Source of the DNA: Clostridia bacterium
GTDB lineage: Bacteria > Bacillota > Clostridia > Oscillospirales > Acutalibacteraceae
Length of the DNA: 64,000 bases
Reading direction: 5' to 3'
NCBI GenBank assembly: GCA_017537365.1
Contig: JAFYKZ010000002.1
Span: 1-64,000 of the forward strand
The notes under the pieces are model-generated. The model was not told the origin of the DNA. It ran no database searches and worked only from the letters and a program-made list of their open reading frames with translations. This document shows, in pieces, positions 26,744-35,597 of the stretch. Position 1 is the first letter of the stretch; every line of letters starts with the position of its first letter. The position numbers and the translations under genes are program-made.

Positions 26744-27917
26744 TTTTATCACCTTTCAGTTTTATAATTTTTCTTTTATATTCCAAACCGCAAGCGAGCG
26801 GATTGTTTAAGGATAAAGCATATAAATCGGTAGCTAAACATTCGGTTTCAAAAACCTTTTTAGTATCGGCGGTTAATTTTTCGGTATCTGCCAAACGGGA
26901 AATAACGGGAATGGGTGAATTTTTAATATTTTCTTTTAAAAACTTCTCGCCATCATTACTAAACCCCAGTATTCTGATATAGGGGAGAGGCTTCATAAAA
27001 AATGAATTATCAAACCCTAAAAATGCCGAAAGAACGAGTCTTCTGATACGAGCTTCGGTATACCGTTTAACTTTTACCTCATTATACAACATTTTGAGAT
27101 TCGTTGCAACCCTGGAAGCTGAAAAAATTTTATTTTCAAGTCCCTCGCTAATGTCGGGCAAACTAGCAAAATCCTCTTTTGTTTTTGTTCTTAAAACTGA
27201 TAGAATTGCGGTTTCTATTTTTGAAATATCAGATATACTATCGGCAGTTAAAAGCGATAATATTTCAGGATTTATATATTTCTTGCAAAATTCAAAATCA
27301 TTTCCTTTAAGTTTTTCTCTAAGTAATGAGGCAGAAACAAATTCGTCTACTTTTAAAGAATCGTGTTTAGCCCCCTTGCGCGATATGGTTTTAAATTCGC
27401 AGTTAAATCCGAGTTTTTTTGCGGCGATAATATATTCGAGCCCTAAATTGTTATTAGGTTCCTCTAAGATACCATTTGGTGCGCCTAATTCTTCGGCAAT
27501 TTTTTGACGAGCGGCGGCAAAGGTTATGTTTTTATCTTGGTATTCCTTTAATTTTTTCGAAAACTCGTTTGATAAAAGAATATCGGCAGTTTTTTTAAGC
27601 TTTTCAATATTTCCGCATTCGCTTCCAAAAATAATCGTATCGCAACCGGCATACATAAGGGCAGATACACCGCCTAAGGCGAAGTTTTGCGCGGTGGACA
27701 TAGACCATAGAACAGGAAGCTCAATTACAACATCTGCTCCTGCCTTTAAAGCGGACATGGCTCTGATACCTTTATCGCAAATGGCGGTATCTCCTCGTTG
27801 AACGAAATTTCCGCTTATAACACATACAACAGTGCCTAGTTTTTTAGCCTCTTTTATAAGGTATTCGTGGCCTGAATGCAGTGGATTAAACTCCGCTATA
27901 ATGCCTATCTTAGACAA
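26736..27917 (-). CDS. tmcAL: tRNA(Met) cytidine acetate ligase
   Basis: TmcAL (393 aa) uses acetate and ATP to form N4-acetylcytidine at the wobble position of elongator tRNA-Met. The nucleotidyltransferase N-terminus shows GIIAEFNPLHSGHEYL, SGNFVQRGD near 37 and GADVVIELPV near 60. Length fits the YlbM family. It is the first gene of a minus-strand cluster and is divergent from ackA across 124 bases; ackA makes or uses acetate, the same small substrate. Confidence 0.92.
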   Translation of the reverse strand: MSKIGIIAEFNPLHSGHEYLIKEAKKLGTVVCVISGNFVQRGDTAICDKGIRAMSALKAGADVVIELPVLWSMSTAQNFALGGVSALMYAGCDTIIFGSECGNIEKLKKTADILLSNEFSKKLKEYQDKNITFAAARQKIAEELGAPNGILEEPNNNLGLEYIIAAKKLGFNCEFKTISRKGAKHDSLKVDEFVSASLLREKLKGNDFEFCKKYINPEILSLLTADSISDISKIETAILSVLRTKTKEDFASLPDISEGLENKIFSASRVATNLKMLYNEVKVKRYTEARIRRLVLSAFLGFDNSFFMKPLPYIRILGFSNDGEKFLKENIKNSPIPVISRLADTEKLTADTKKVFETECLATDLYALSLNNPLACGLEYKRKIIKLKGDKNV

Positions 27918-27942
27918 ATTATCGCCTCCTTTTAAAAAACAC

Positions 27943-27971
27943 TTGAAAACTCTGCCAAATTAGAGTATTAT
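27943..27971 (+). promoter_or_regulatory. sigma-A promoter for ackA-galK
   Basis: TTGAAA (27943-27948), 17-bp spacer, TATTAT (27966-27971). Confidence 0.55.
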
Positions 27972-28041
27972 AAATAAGATATAAGTATAATTTAACATAC
28001 TTTTAAAATTTATTCAACAGTTTTTAAACGGAGGAAGAAAA

Positions 28042-29235
28042 ATGAAGATTTTCGTTGTAAACGCAGGAAGCTCTTCTCTTAAATATCAGCTTATTGATAT
28101 GGAAAACGAGCAAGTGCTATGTAAAGGTCTTTGCGAGAGAATAGGCGTGGAGGGAAGCTGTATCAGTCATAAATCGGCTGACGGTAAGGTTTATGAAACC
28201 GAAACTCCAATGCCAACTCATAGCGAGGCTTTCCAATCAGTTGTTTTTGCTATGACTAAGAGTGATGCTAAGGTTATCGACTCTTTTGATGATATTAGCG
28301 CTATCGGTCATCGTATCGTGCAAGGCGGTAGTATTTTTAAAGGCTCTTGCATTATCACTCCCGAGGCATTAAATGATATTGAAGAGTTAGGCGCTTTGGC
28401 TCCGCTTCATAACCCTGCTCATGTTTTGGCTATTAAGGCTTGTATCGAAACCTTTGGTAGCGAAAAGCCTCAGGTTGCAGTATTTGATACCTCTTTCCAT
28501 CAAACAATGCCTGCTAAGGCTTATATGTTCCCAATTCCGTATAAATATTTCACCGATTATAAGGTTAGAAAATATGGTGCTCACGGAACTTCTCATAACT
28601 TTGTAAGCAGTCGTTGCGCTGAAATTATGGATAAGGATATTAAAGATCTTAAAATTATCACCTGTCATTTAGGAAACGGTTGCTCAATTACCGCAGTTAA
28701 GGGCGGAGAATGTATTGATACTTCAATGGGCTTCACCCCTCTTGACGGTTTTATGATGGGCACCCGTACAGGTACATTAGACCCATCTGCTATCACCTTT
28801 ATTGCAGAAAAAGAAAATCTTTCTCCTGCTGATTTAAATCGCATTTTCAATAAAGAATCTGGCGTTTTGGGCGTTTCAGGTGTTTCTAACGATAATCGTG
28901 ATGTTGTTGCTGCTGCAAAAGAGGGCAACGAGAGAGCTCAGCTTGCAATAGATATGCAAAGATATCAAATCGCTAAGTTTATCGGTTCTTATGTTGCTGC
29001 AATGAACGGTGTTGATGCTATTGTATTTACCGGTGGTATCGGTGAAAATGATGCGGCTTTAAGAGCTGAGGTTTGCGGTTATTTAACCTACTTAGGTATA
29101 ACTGTTGATACCGATAAAAATGCACTCAGAGGTGAAAATAAAATCACAACTGATGATAGCCGTGTTAGTGTTTATGTCATTCCAACAAATGAGGAGCTTG
29201 CTATCGCAAGAGATACATTAGCGCTTGTAAAATAA
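28042..29235 (+). CDS. ackA: acetate kinase
   Basis: AckA (397 aa) interconverts acetyl phosphate and acetate with ADP/ATP, the energy-yielding end of fermentation. Signatures are VNAGSSSLKYQL at the N-terminus, GHRIVQGG near 92, FDTSFHQTMP near 148-157, HLGNGCSI near 208 and GGIGENDA near 330. Length and ends match the family. GGAGGAAG precedes the ATG. No pta gene is adjacent. galK follows within 16 bases, so they are likely co-transcribed. Confidence 0.97.
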   Translation: MKIFVVNAGSSSLKYQLIDMENEQVLCKGLCERIGVEGSCISHKSADGKVYETETPMPTHSEAFQSVVFAMTKSDAKVIDSFDDISAIGHRIVQGGSIFKGSCIITPEALNDIEELGALAPLHNPAHVLAIKACIETFGSEKPQVAVFDTSFHQTMPAKAYMFPIPYKYFTDYKVRKYGAHGTSHNFVSSRCAEIMDKDIKDLKIITCHLGNGCSITAVKGGECIDTSMGFTPLDGFMMGTRTGTLDPSAITFIAEKENLSPADLNRIFNKESGVLGVSGVSNDNRDVVAAAKEGNERAQLAIDMQRYQIAKFIGSYVAAMNGVDAIVFTGGIGENDAALRAEVCGYLTYLGITVDTDKNALRGENKITTDDSRVSVYVIPTNEELAIARDTLALVK

Positions 29236-29251
29236 TTTTGGAGTGGAAATT

Positions 29252-30523
29252 ATGAATATTAACGAAATCAAAACAGCTGTTTTAGACGGTAAGTTTAATG
29301 ATAGTTTCAATCTTTTATATGGTGAAACTGAAATCGCTAAACAGCGATATGCAAAGGCTTGCGACAGTTTTAATGAGATTTATCCAACCTCATTGGATAT
29401 TCGTTTCTTTTCTGCTTCGGGCAGAACCGAAATCGGCGGTAACCATACCGACCATCAGCATGGCTCAGTTTTAGCGGCTGGCGTTAACCTGGATGTTATT
29501 GCGGTAGTATCTCTAAATGATGAGGGTATAATTCGTATTAAGTCTGAGGGTTATCCTATGGACGAGGTTGATATAAACGACCTTGATAAAAAGGATAATG
29601 AAAATGGAAAAGCGATTGCCTTGATTCGCGGTGTTGCAAGTAAATTTGCTGCAGCAGGTTGTGAGCTTAAAGGATTTAATGCTTATACTATCTCTAATGT
29701 TTTAAAAGGCTCGGGACTTTCTTCTTCTGCCGCATTTGAAACCCTTATCGGTAATATCTTAAACGGAATGTTTTATGATAATAAGATGGCTCCGATTGAA
29801 ATTGCAAAAATCGGTCAGTTTGCTGAATGTGAATATTTTGGTAAACCCTGCGGTTTGCTTGACCAAATGGCAAGCTCTATGGGTGGATTTACATACGCTG
29901 ATTTTAACGACCCGAAAAACCCGATTTGCGAAAGCATAGCGCTTGATATAAACAGTTTTGGTTATAGCCTTTGCGTTGTTGATACAGGCGGAGACCACGC
30001 TAATCTAACCGAGGATTATGCAGATATAACCCGCGAATGCAAGGCTATCAGTAACGAGCTCGGCGTTGATTTTTTACGCGATGCTGATGAAGAAGCCTTT
30101 TATGGCAAACTAGCTGAGCTTAGAAAGAAATGTGGCGATAGAGCAGTGCTCAGAGCTTTCCATTTCTTTAATGAGCAAAAGAGAGTTTTGGCTCAGTATG
30201 AAGCATTGAAGCAAGGCAATTTTGAAGAGTTTTTAAGACTCGTTAATGAATCAGGCAATTCTTCTTATGATTATTTGCAAAATCTTTATTCAAACTCCAA
30301 TGTTTCTGAGCAAGGCTTGTCCCTCGCCATTGCTTTAACAAGACAGTTCTTAAACGGAAAAGGCGCTTGCAGAGTTCACGGCGGCGGTTTTGCAGGAACA
30401 ATTCAATGCTATATTCCAACCGAAAAAATGGCTGATTATAAGCTTATGATAGAAAAGGTATTCGGCGAGAACAGTTGTTGTCCTCTTTCTATTCGTAAGG
30501 TCGGCGGATATGAAGTTGTATAA
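29252..30523 (+). CDS. galK: galactokinase
   Basis: GalK (423 aa) phosphorylates galactose to galactose 1-phosphate, a GHMP kinase. The ATG at 29252 has GGAG (29240-29243) eight bases upstream. The galactose signature appears as GRTEIGGNHTDHQHG near 50, the ATP-binding GSGLSSSAAFE near 152, and the C-terminal VHGGGFAGTIQ near 375. galT and galE are not in the window. It shares the ackA transcript. Confidence 0.93.
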   Translation: MNINEIKTAVLDGKFNDSFNLLYGETEIAKQRYAKACDSFNEIYPTSLDIRFFSASGRTEIGGNHTDHQHGSVLAAGVNLDVIAVVSLNDEGIIRIKSEGYPMDEVDINDLDKKDNENGKAIALIRGVASKFAAAGCELKGFNAYTISNVLKGSGLSSSAAFETLIGNILNGMFYDNKMAPIEIAKIGQFAECEYFGKPCGLLDQMASSMGGFTYADFNDPKNPICESIALDINSFGYSLCVVDTGGDHANLTEDYADITRECKAISNELGVDFLRDADEEAFYGKLAELRKKCGDRAVLRAFHFFNEQKRVLAQYEALKQGNFEEFLRLVNESGNSSYDYLQNLYSNSNVSEQGLSLAIALTRQFLNGKGACRVHGGGFAGTIQCYIPTEKMADYKLMIEKVFGENSCCPLSIRKVGGYEVV

Positions 30524-30536
30524 AATATTTTAAAAA

Positions 30537-30574
30537 TAAAAATGAGTAGCAAGAAAATTGCTACTCATTTTTTA
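30537..30574. terminator. terminator after galK
   Basis: A 12-bp stem (30541-30552 with 30558-30569), GAAAA loop and T6 tract. The A tract on the other side also makes it usable by the minus-strand PBP gene ending at 30583. Confidence 0.9.
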
Positions 30575-30582
30575 TACTCATT

Positions 30583-32856
30583 TTAATCTGAAATGTTTTG
30601 CGAAGTAACAGGCGGAGTTATTGGTGGGGGAGGGGTTTGCGGAGTGCTTTCCGGCGTAGATTCAGTTGGAGTTGAAGTTGAATCTCCGCTTTCAGTACCG
30701 CCTGAGTTCTCGTTTCCATCAGTGTCTGACGGGGTTGTTGTAGTACTGTCTGTCGGGGTGGAAGTGCTTGTTGTTGGTTTAGAGGTGGATGTTGTTGATG
30801 AGGTTGAGGCATTTGAACTAGTTTCCTCTTTTTCAACTTCATCAGGGTTATAAGAGAATCCACCGGGGGTTGTTCCTTTTTTATAGTAACCGCCGTTTTT
30901 CTTATAAACATCCTCGCTGTCAGTAAAGGTTTTCTTTTCCAAACCTTTATGAACCTGTTTCATAACATCTCGCCAAACGGTAGCCGCCGCGGAGGTGCTT
31001 CTGACTTGTTGAGGCATATCAAAGCCATACCAAACCGAGCCTACATAGTATGGAGAGCCGGCAACCATCCATAAATCGTTTGATTCGCTCGAAGTACCTG
31101 TTTTAGCGTAGGCTTTCAGTGAATAGTTGAAGCCTCTGATACCGCTACCTGTACCCTCACTGCCGTAAACAACCTCTTGCAAAAGGTGATTCATAATAGT
31201 TGCGGTTGAGGGGGAGATAACCTGATTACCCTTGGTATCGGATTCTAATACAAGCTCACCAGTCATTTTTTCTATTTTATAATAGGTGGTGGGCTCGAAA
31301 AATTTACCGCCGTTTCCAAATATCGCATAAGCTGCGGCGGATTCAGTAGTCGTCATACCGTAGGTGCATCCGCCGAGAGCCAAAGAAGCTAAATTTTTAT
31401 CTGTTTCATTTAGATATTTAAGACCTAATTTTTGGGTTAAAAATTCATAAGAGGTATCAATTCCAACCTTTTGCAAAAGTCTGACAGGAATAGTATTAGC
31501 CGATTTTCTTATAGCATAGTTAAGACTAATATCGCCTTTATAATGCCCATACCATTCATTAGGACCTGATTTGTTTCCGCGATAGTTTTTAATAGGTTGG
31601 TCTAAAACCTTAGAAGAATAGTTAACAATATCTTTTTCAATTGCCAATGCATAAACGCCAATTGGCTTCATAGTGGAACCAGGTTGACGAGGCGCGCCTG
31701 TTGCACGGTTTAAACCGCGGTTAACTGTTTTTTCTCCAACACCGCCAACAATGCCGACGATATGACCGCTATAATCCATAATGGTCATAGCTGATTGAAC
31801 TCCAACTCGCTCGCCTTCGGCATTTTTACCTTTCAGATAGAAGTATTTCGATGTGTTCAAATACACATTTTCCATAGTTGACTGAATCTCGGGATTAATG
31901 GTTGAATAAATTTTATAACCGCCGTTATAAAGCATGGTTGAAGCGATATCCTCGCTGCATTTATATTCTTTTGCTAAATCTGATATAACTTCTTCGATCA
32001 ATGTATCAACAAAATAGCTGTTTATTTCGGCTTCTAAGTTAGTTTTTTGAGATACATCAAGCTTAATAGGTTTATCATAACTAGAACTGAATTTTTTAAA
32101 ATCTATAAATTCGAGTTCTAACATTTTAGTTAGTATTGCGGCTCGGCGCGAATTGTTGGATTCCATACCTGTTATAGGATTATGTTTAACAGGGTTTTGG
32201 GTTATAGCCGCCAAGGCAGCACACTCGTTTAAGGTTAATTCGCTGACGTCTTTGTTAAAATAATAGTTAGATGCAACCTGAACACCGCAAATACCGTTTC
32301 CTAATGAAATGGTATTCAAATAGGCTTCAAGTATTTGCTTTTTAGAAAGCTTTGTTTCAACAAGAGATGCTCTTACAATTTCTCTGATTTTGCGAAGAGC
32401 GTTTCTGCCATCGTCTCCCGAAACATTTTTTATAAGCTGTTGAGTTATGGTAGAGCCACCGAATTCCTTATCGTTAAATTTAAAAATATAGTTACCGATA
32501 GCACCGAGGGTTCGTTTCCAGTCAACACCTCTGTGCTTTTCAAATCGCTCATCTTCAATAGCTATAAAAGCATTTAAAAGGTCTTTGGGCATTTTATCAA
32601 TACTAACCCAAATGCGATTTTCATTACCGTGCAAGCGTTGGTATTCGGTCCAATCGCCCTTTTCGTTTTTAACATAGATAGCAGAGGTCATATTAAGTTC
32701 CATGTTTTTAATATTTTCAGCTATACTGGACGCAGAAAAAAAGTCGATTTTCTTTTCCGATTTAGCATAAACCGGAATAGCAAAAACCGAAATAGCGGTT
32801 ACGAATATTAAAATGTAAGATAAATAAACGCACAGCCTTTTAAAAAATTTCTCCAT
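30583..32856 (-). CDS. class A penicillin-binding protein (PBP1A type), paralogue 1
   Basis: A bifunctional peptidoglycan glycosyltransferase/transpeptidase of 757 aa. One N-terminal membrane helix (about 9-31) anchors it. The GT51 domain shows EDERFEKHRGVDW near 100, GGSTITQQLIKN near 135 and EAYLNTISLG near 182. The transpeptidase has the SxxK motif in GSTMKP near 396 and KTGTSS near 590. The C-terminal 80 residues are a Ser/Thr/Pro-rich tail. It is monocistronic with its own promoter. A second paralogue lies at 60855-63248. Confidence 0.94.
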   Translation of the reverse strand: MEKFFKRLCVYLSYILIFVTAISVFAIPVYAKSEKKIDFFSASSIAENIKNMELNMTSAIYVKNEKGDWTEYQRLHGNENRIWVSIDKMPKDLLNAFIAIEDERFEKHRGVDWKRTLGAIGNYIFKFNDKEFGGSTITQQLIKNVSGDDGRNALRKIREIVRASLVETKLSKKQILEAYLNTISLGNGICGVQVASNYYFNKDVSELTLNECAALAAITQNPVKHNPITGMESNNSRRAAILTKMLELEFIDFKKFSSSYDKPIKLDVSQKTNLEAEINSYFVDTLIEEVISDLAKEYKCSEDIASTMLYNGGYKIYSTINPEIQSTMENVYLNTSKYFYLKGKNAEGERVGVQSAMTIMDYSGHIVGIVGGVGEKTVNRGLNRATGAPRQPGSTMKPIGVYALAIEKDIVNYSSKVLDQPIKNYRGNKSGPNEWYGHYKGDISLNYAIRKSANTIPVRLLQKVGIDTSYEFLTQKLGLKYLNETDKNLASLALGGCTYGMTTTESAAAYAIFGNGGKFFEPTTYYKIEKMTGELVLESDTKGNQVISPSTATIMNHLLQEVVYGSEGTGSGIRGFNYSLKAYAKTGTSSESNDLWMVAGSPYYVGSVWYGFDMPQQVRSTSAAATVWRDVMKQVHKGLEKKTFTDSEDVYKKNGGYYKKGTTPGGFSYNPDEVEKEETSSNASTSSTTSTSKPTTSTSTPTDSTTTTPSDTDGNENSGGTESGDSTSTPTESTPESTPQTPPPPITPPVTSQNISD

Positions 32857-32888
32857 TTCATAAACCTCTGAAAAAGTTATATATACTG

Positions 32889-32917
32889 ATTATATCACTC
32901 TATACCATATTTATCAA
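32889..32917 (-). promoter_or_regulatory. sigma-A promoter for PBP paralogue 1
   Basis: Minus strand TTGATA (32917-32912), 17-bp spacer, TATAAT (32894-32889). Confidence 0.7.
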
Positions 32918-32944
32918 GTTTTTTAAGGCAAATTAATCAATTCT

Positions 32945-32984
32945 TAAAAAAATAGACCGATTAGGAAAAGAAACCTAATCGGTT
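32945..32984 (-). terminator. terminator after the C39-like gene
   Basis: A 10-bp stem (32956-32965 with 32974-32983). On the minus strand it is followed by a run of T, so it ends the 33371-33877/32990 transcript. Confidence 0.88.
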
Positions 32985-32989
32985 TGTTT

Positions 32990-33355
32990 TTAAATACTCT
33001 TTATTTCCCAATAATATTTCCTTTTAGAAGGAGGAAAATCTTCTAAAATTCCATATTCAGGGTCGTAGAATGTTCCTTTAAAATACAAAGACCAATGCCA
33101 ACATTTTGGAGTTTCAAGACTTAATATGCAAATTTCGGGAAGCTCAGATTTTTCTAAAACTTCTTTTCTTTCTTTATCATAAGAAATACCGAACATATCG
33201 AGTGCATAAAACATTTGCTTTAAGGTGGTTTCGCGGTTTGTTTCAACTGTTTTTCTAACTGTTTCAATACTTTCGCCCGATAACATTGAAAGAACTGCCT
33301 GACCACATTCGAGAGGCGTTGGCTCATAAATATGCTCGATTTTTTCGATTATCAT
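32990..33355 (-). CDS. small C39-like cysteine-peptidase-fold protein
   Basis: A 121-aa cytoplasmic protein resembling a minimal C39-type papain fold. PLECGQAVLSML places a candidate nucleophile at C17, HWSLYFKG gives H87 and FYDPEYG gives D98, the Cys-His-Asp order of bacteriocin-processing peptidases. There is no transporter, leader peptide or signal sequence nearby, and no sign of secretion. It could be a housekeeping peptidase or an inactive binding domain. It follows the DUF6512-like gene by 15 bases, so the two are probably co-transcribed. Confidence 0.65.
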   Translation of the reverse strand: MIIEKIEHIYEPTPLECGQAVLSMLSGESIETVRKTVETNRETTLKQMFYALDMFGISYDKERKEVLEKSELPEICILSLETPKCWHWSLYFKGTFYDPEYGILEDFPPSKRKYYWEIKSI

Positions 33356-33370
33356 TTTTTAATACTTCCT

Positions 33371-33877
33371 TTATTTTGTTGGGTCTTTAAATATATTCAA
33401 ATTTGGAGGGATAAAACTGAATATAAAGAATAATGCTGTAAAAACAACGGTTAAAAAATATAAAAGCAATCGCGTTATATTTGAATATTGTTTAGAGTAT
33501 TCAATACTCCTGTTTCGGCAAACAAGCATTAAAATAACAGAAACATAATAAATAATAATGTTTATAAAATCGGGTACTTTGCCGAAAATACCGTTCAAGG
33601 TGTAAAAGGATATAACAATAAAAGCCATAGCCTTAAAAATACTGCTTATGGAAGCGGGAATATAATTTTCTGCCTTTTTTGAAATGAGCATATATTCTAT
33701 GAAAAAATAAATAAGAGAAGGGAAGAAAACGAGCTTTAAATGCTCCCAAACGCTCTCGTTTATGGGAAAAACGAGCCCTAAAAGCATCATGTTTCCCGAT
33801 AAGTCATAAATAAAATGCCCTAATGTTCCAAGTGCTCCTATTATAAAAAATGCTAAAATATTTTTCTTTAAGCCCAT
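33371..33877 (-). CDS. DUF6512-like multi-pass membrane protein
   Basis: A 168-aa integral membrane protein with about five hydrophobic helices. The N-terminal region GTLGHFIYDLSGN and the PINESVWEHLKLVFFP stretch are the recognisable features of DUF6512-type clostridial proteins. Function is unknown. ATG at 33877 is preferred to a GTG three codons upstream; the ribosome binding site is weak in both cases. Confidence 0.65.
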   Translation of the reverse strand: MGLKKNILAFFIIGALGTLGHFIYDLSGNMMLLGLVFPINESVWEHLKLVFFPSLIYFFIEYMLISKKAENYIPASISSIFKAMAFIVISFYTLNGIFGKVPDFINIIIYYVSVILMLVCRNRSIEYSKQYSNITRLLLYFLTVVFTALFFIFSFIPPNLNIFKDPTK

Positions 33878-33926
33878 ATATATCACCGTTAAATAATATT
33901 TACGGGCTAATGCAAAATATTACAAT

Positions 33927-34478
33927 TTAAGCAAGCTTATTATTGTCTATTAAGTATTTTAGCTTTAAAACGGCGGTTTGGGTTTTGGCGTCTTTTATTT
34001 CGCCCGACATTATCATATCTAAAACAGTATCAAACGGAATTTTTTCAACATTTAAAAATTCATCCGAATCCAAATCCTGTTCACCGATAGTTAGCCCTGT
34101 TGCCGCATAAAGCCAAATGATTTCATCGCAGTATCCGGGTGTGGGGTAAAGTGTTCCTAAATCTATGAACTTTTCAGCAACAGCACCTGTTTCTTCTCTA
34201 AGCTCGCGTTTTCCGCATTCCAGCGGGTCTTCATCCTTGCTGTTTCTTTTTCCTGCAGGAATTTCTAAAATACTTTCAAAATAAGGGTATCTGAACTGCT
34301 TTACTAAAAGTAAGCAGTTATCGTCTGTTAGTGGAACAACGCAAACTCCGCCGGGGTGTTCAATGATTTCTCTTGAAGCGGTGGTATTATTTGGTAGAAG
34401 GGCGGTATCTACCCTTAAATTAATAACTTTTCCGTTATAAATATATTCTTTTTTAAGTTGTTTTTCTTCTAAATTCAT
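33927..34478 (-). CDS. Nudix hydrolase, ADP-ribose pyrophosphatase type
   Basis: A 183-aa Nudix enzyme that probably hydrolyses ADP-ribose to AMP and ribose 5-phosphate. The N-terminal strand region KVINLRVDTALLPN is typical of NudF/YqkG. The Nudix box runs from PAGKRN to RELREETGAV (about 82-108). Length matches the family. It is divergent from the M14 gene. Confidence 0.9.
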   Translation of the reverse strand: MNLEEKQLKKEYIYNGKVINLRVDTALLPNNTTASREIIEHPGGVCVVPLTDDNCLLLVKQFRYPYFESILEIPAGKRNSKDEDPLECGKRELREETGAVAEKFIDLGTLYPTPGYCDEIIWLYAATGLTIGEQDLDSDEFLNVEKIPFDTVLDMIMSGEIKDAKTQTAVLKLKYLIDNNKLA

Positions 34479-34537
34479 TATTTTTGTCCTCCGTAAATAT
34501 ACTAGTAGTAATATATAAAAAATAAGGGAGATTAATT

Positions 34538-35434
34538 ATGGAAAAAATTGTGCTTTCAAAGGAATATTGTTATGTTGAAAGGCAAAAAATAATTGACCAA
34601 ATTTGCAGTAAATATTCCTTTGTTAAAAAGTCTGTTATAGGCAAAAGCTGTTTGGGAAGAAATATAACCGCTTTAAAAATAGGCTCAGCTTCTCAGTACA
34701 CTCTTATAACAGCCGCCTTTCACGGAAGCGAGCATATAACCTCAAATGTGCTTCTGATGTTTATCGAAGAACTTTGCGAAGCACTTGATAATGGCGGTTA
34801 CATAGCAGGACTTAATGCGAGGCGAGCTTTAAGAGGCAGAGGGGTTATTTTTATACCTTGTGTAAATCCTGACGGTTGCGAAATATCAATAACAGGCAGA
34901 CCGCCTGAAAACGATATTGCAAATATTTTTAAACACAAAACCGATTTTAAAAAATGGAATGCAAACGCAAGAGGTGTTGATATAAACCATAATTTTGATG
35001 CCGATTGGTATGCGCTTCGCGAAAAGGAAAGAAACGAGGGTATTTATGGACCTGCACCCTCGCGATTTGGCGGATACAAGCCCGAAAGCGAGCCAGAAAC
35101 TCAAACCCTTGTGAATTTATGCAAAAAGGCTGATATAAGGCATATTTTGGCTTTGCATAGTCAAGGAGAAGTTATATACTGGAATTATGGTAAAAATATG
35201 CCTTACCGCAGTCGCAAAATGGCGGAAATTATGGCAACCTCGAGCGGTTATGCTCTTGATGTTCCGATTTCCATAGCAACTGGTGGCGGTTTTAAGGATT
35301 GGTTTATTGATAAATTTAATCGCCCTGGATTTACCATAGAGATTGGAAAAGGTGAAAATCCGCTTCCTATTAATATAGCAGGGAAAATATATGAACAGCT
35401 TAAAGAAACTCTGGTTTTATGCAGTATAATGTAA
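34538..35434 (+). CDS. M14-family zinc carboxypeptidase-like protein
   Basis: A 298-aa M14 metallopeptidase without signal peptide. Zinc ligands are seen in AAFHGSEH (HxxE, near 70-74) and LALHSQGE near 210, with DINHNFDADW near 153 and the catalytic Glu in FTIEIGKGE near 273. It resembles the gamma-D-glutamyl-diaminopimelate (peptidoglycan peptide) carboxypeptidase branch more than digestive enzymes. Being cytoplasmic, it may recycle muropeptides, which is inference. GGGAG sits before the ATG. Confidence 0.85.
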   Translation: MEKIVLSKEYCYVERQKIIDQICSKYSFVKKSVIGKSCLGRNITALKIGSASQYTLITAAFHGSEHITSNVLLMFIEELCEALDNGGYIAGLNARRALRGRGVIFIPCVNPDGCEISITGRPPENDIANIFKHKTDFKKWNANARGVDINHNFDADWYALREKERNEGIYGPAPSRFGGYKPESEPETQTLVNLCKKADIRHILALHSQGEVIYWNYGKNMPYRSRKMAEIMATSSGYALDVPISIATGGGFKDWFIDKFNRPGFTIEIGKGENPLPINIAGKIYEQLKETLVLCSIM

Positions 35435-35437
35435 AAA

Positions 35438-35541
35438 ACGGACTGCTGCAAAAGCAACAGTCCCATCTATATCAAAGGGGATGTATCGGTAATTTTAAAG
35501 ATAGTCTCAGACTATCGCCGATATTATGGGATATCCCGAAA
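35438..35541 (+). ncRNA. candidate structured RNA downstream of the M14 gene
   Basis: Between the M14 stop and the terminator lie three consecutive self-complementary elements: GGACTGCTGC / GCAACAGTCC (35440-35463), a two-tier stem with outer TATCGG / CCGATA and inner GATAGTC / GACTATC (35485-35523), and the palindrome GGGATATCCC (35528-35537). No convincing reading frame occupies it. It could be a 3'-UTR-derived RNA. It does not match a riboswitch class I recognise. Confidence 0.4.
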
Positions 35542-35578
35542 ACCCCCTGCTGTATAATATGCGGCAGAGGGTTTTTTG
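35539..35578. terminator. terminator between M14 and DegV genes
   Basis: AACCCCCTGC pairs with GCAGAGGGTT (one mismatch), followed by T6. It lies between convergent genes and can serve the plus strand best. Confidence 0.8.
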
Positions 35579-35597
35579 TTACTTTATTCGCGCTTGT

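Noticed and set aside
30593-30911. Open frames opposite the C-terminal tail of PBP paralogue 1
   Set aside because: They reflect the Ser/Thr-rich low-complexity tail read in other frames.
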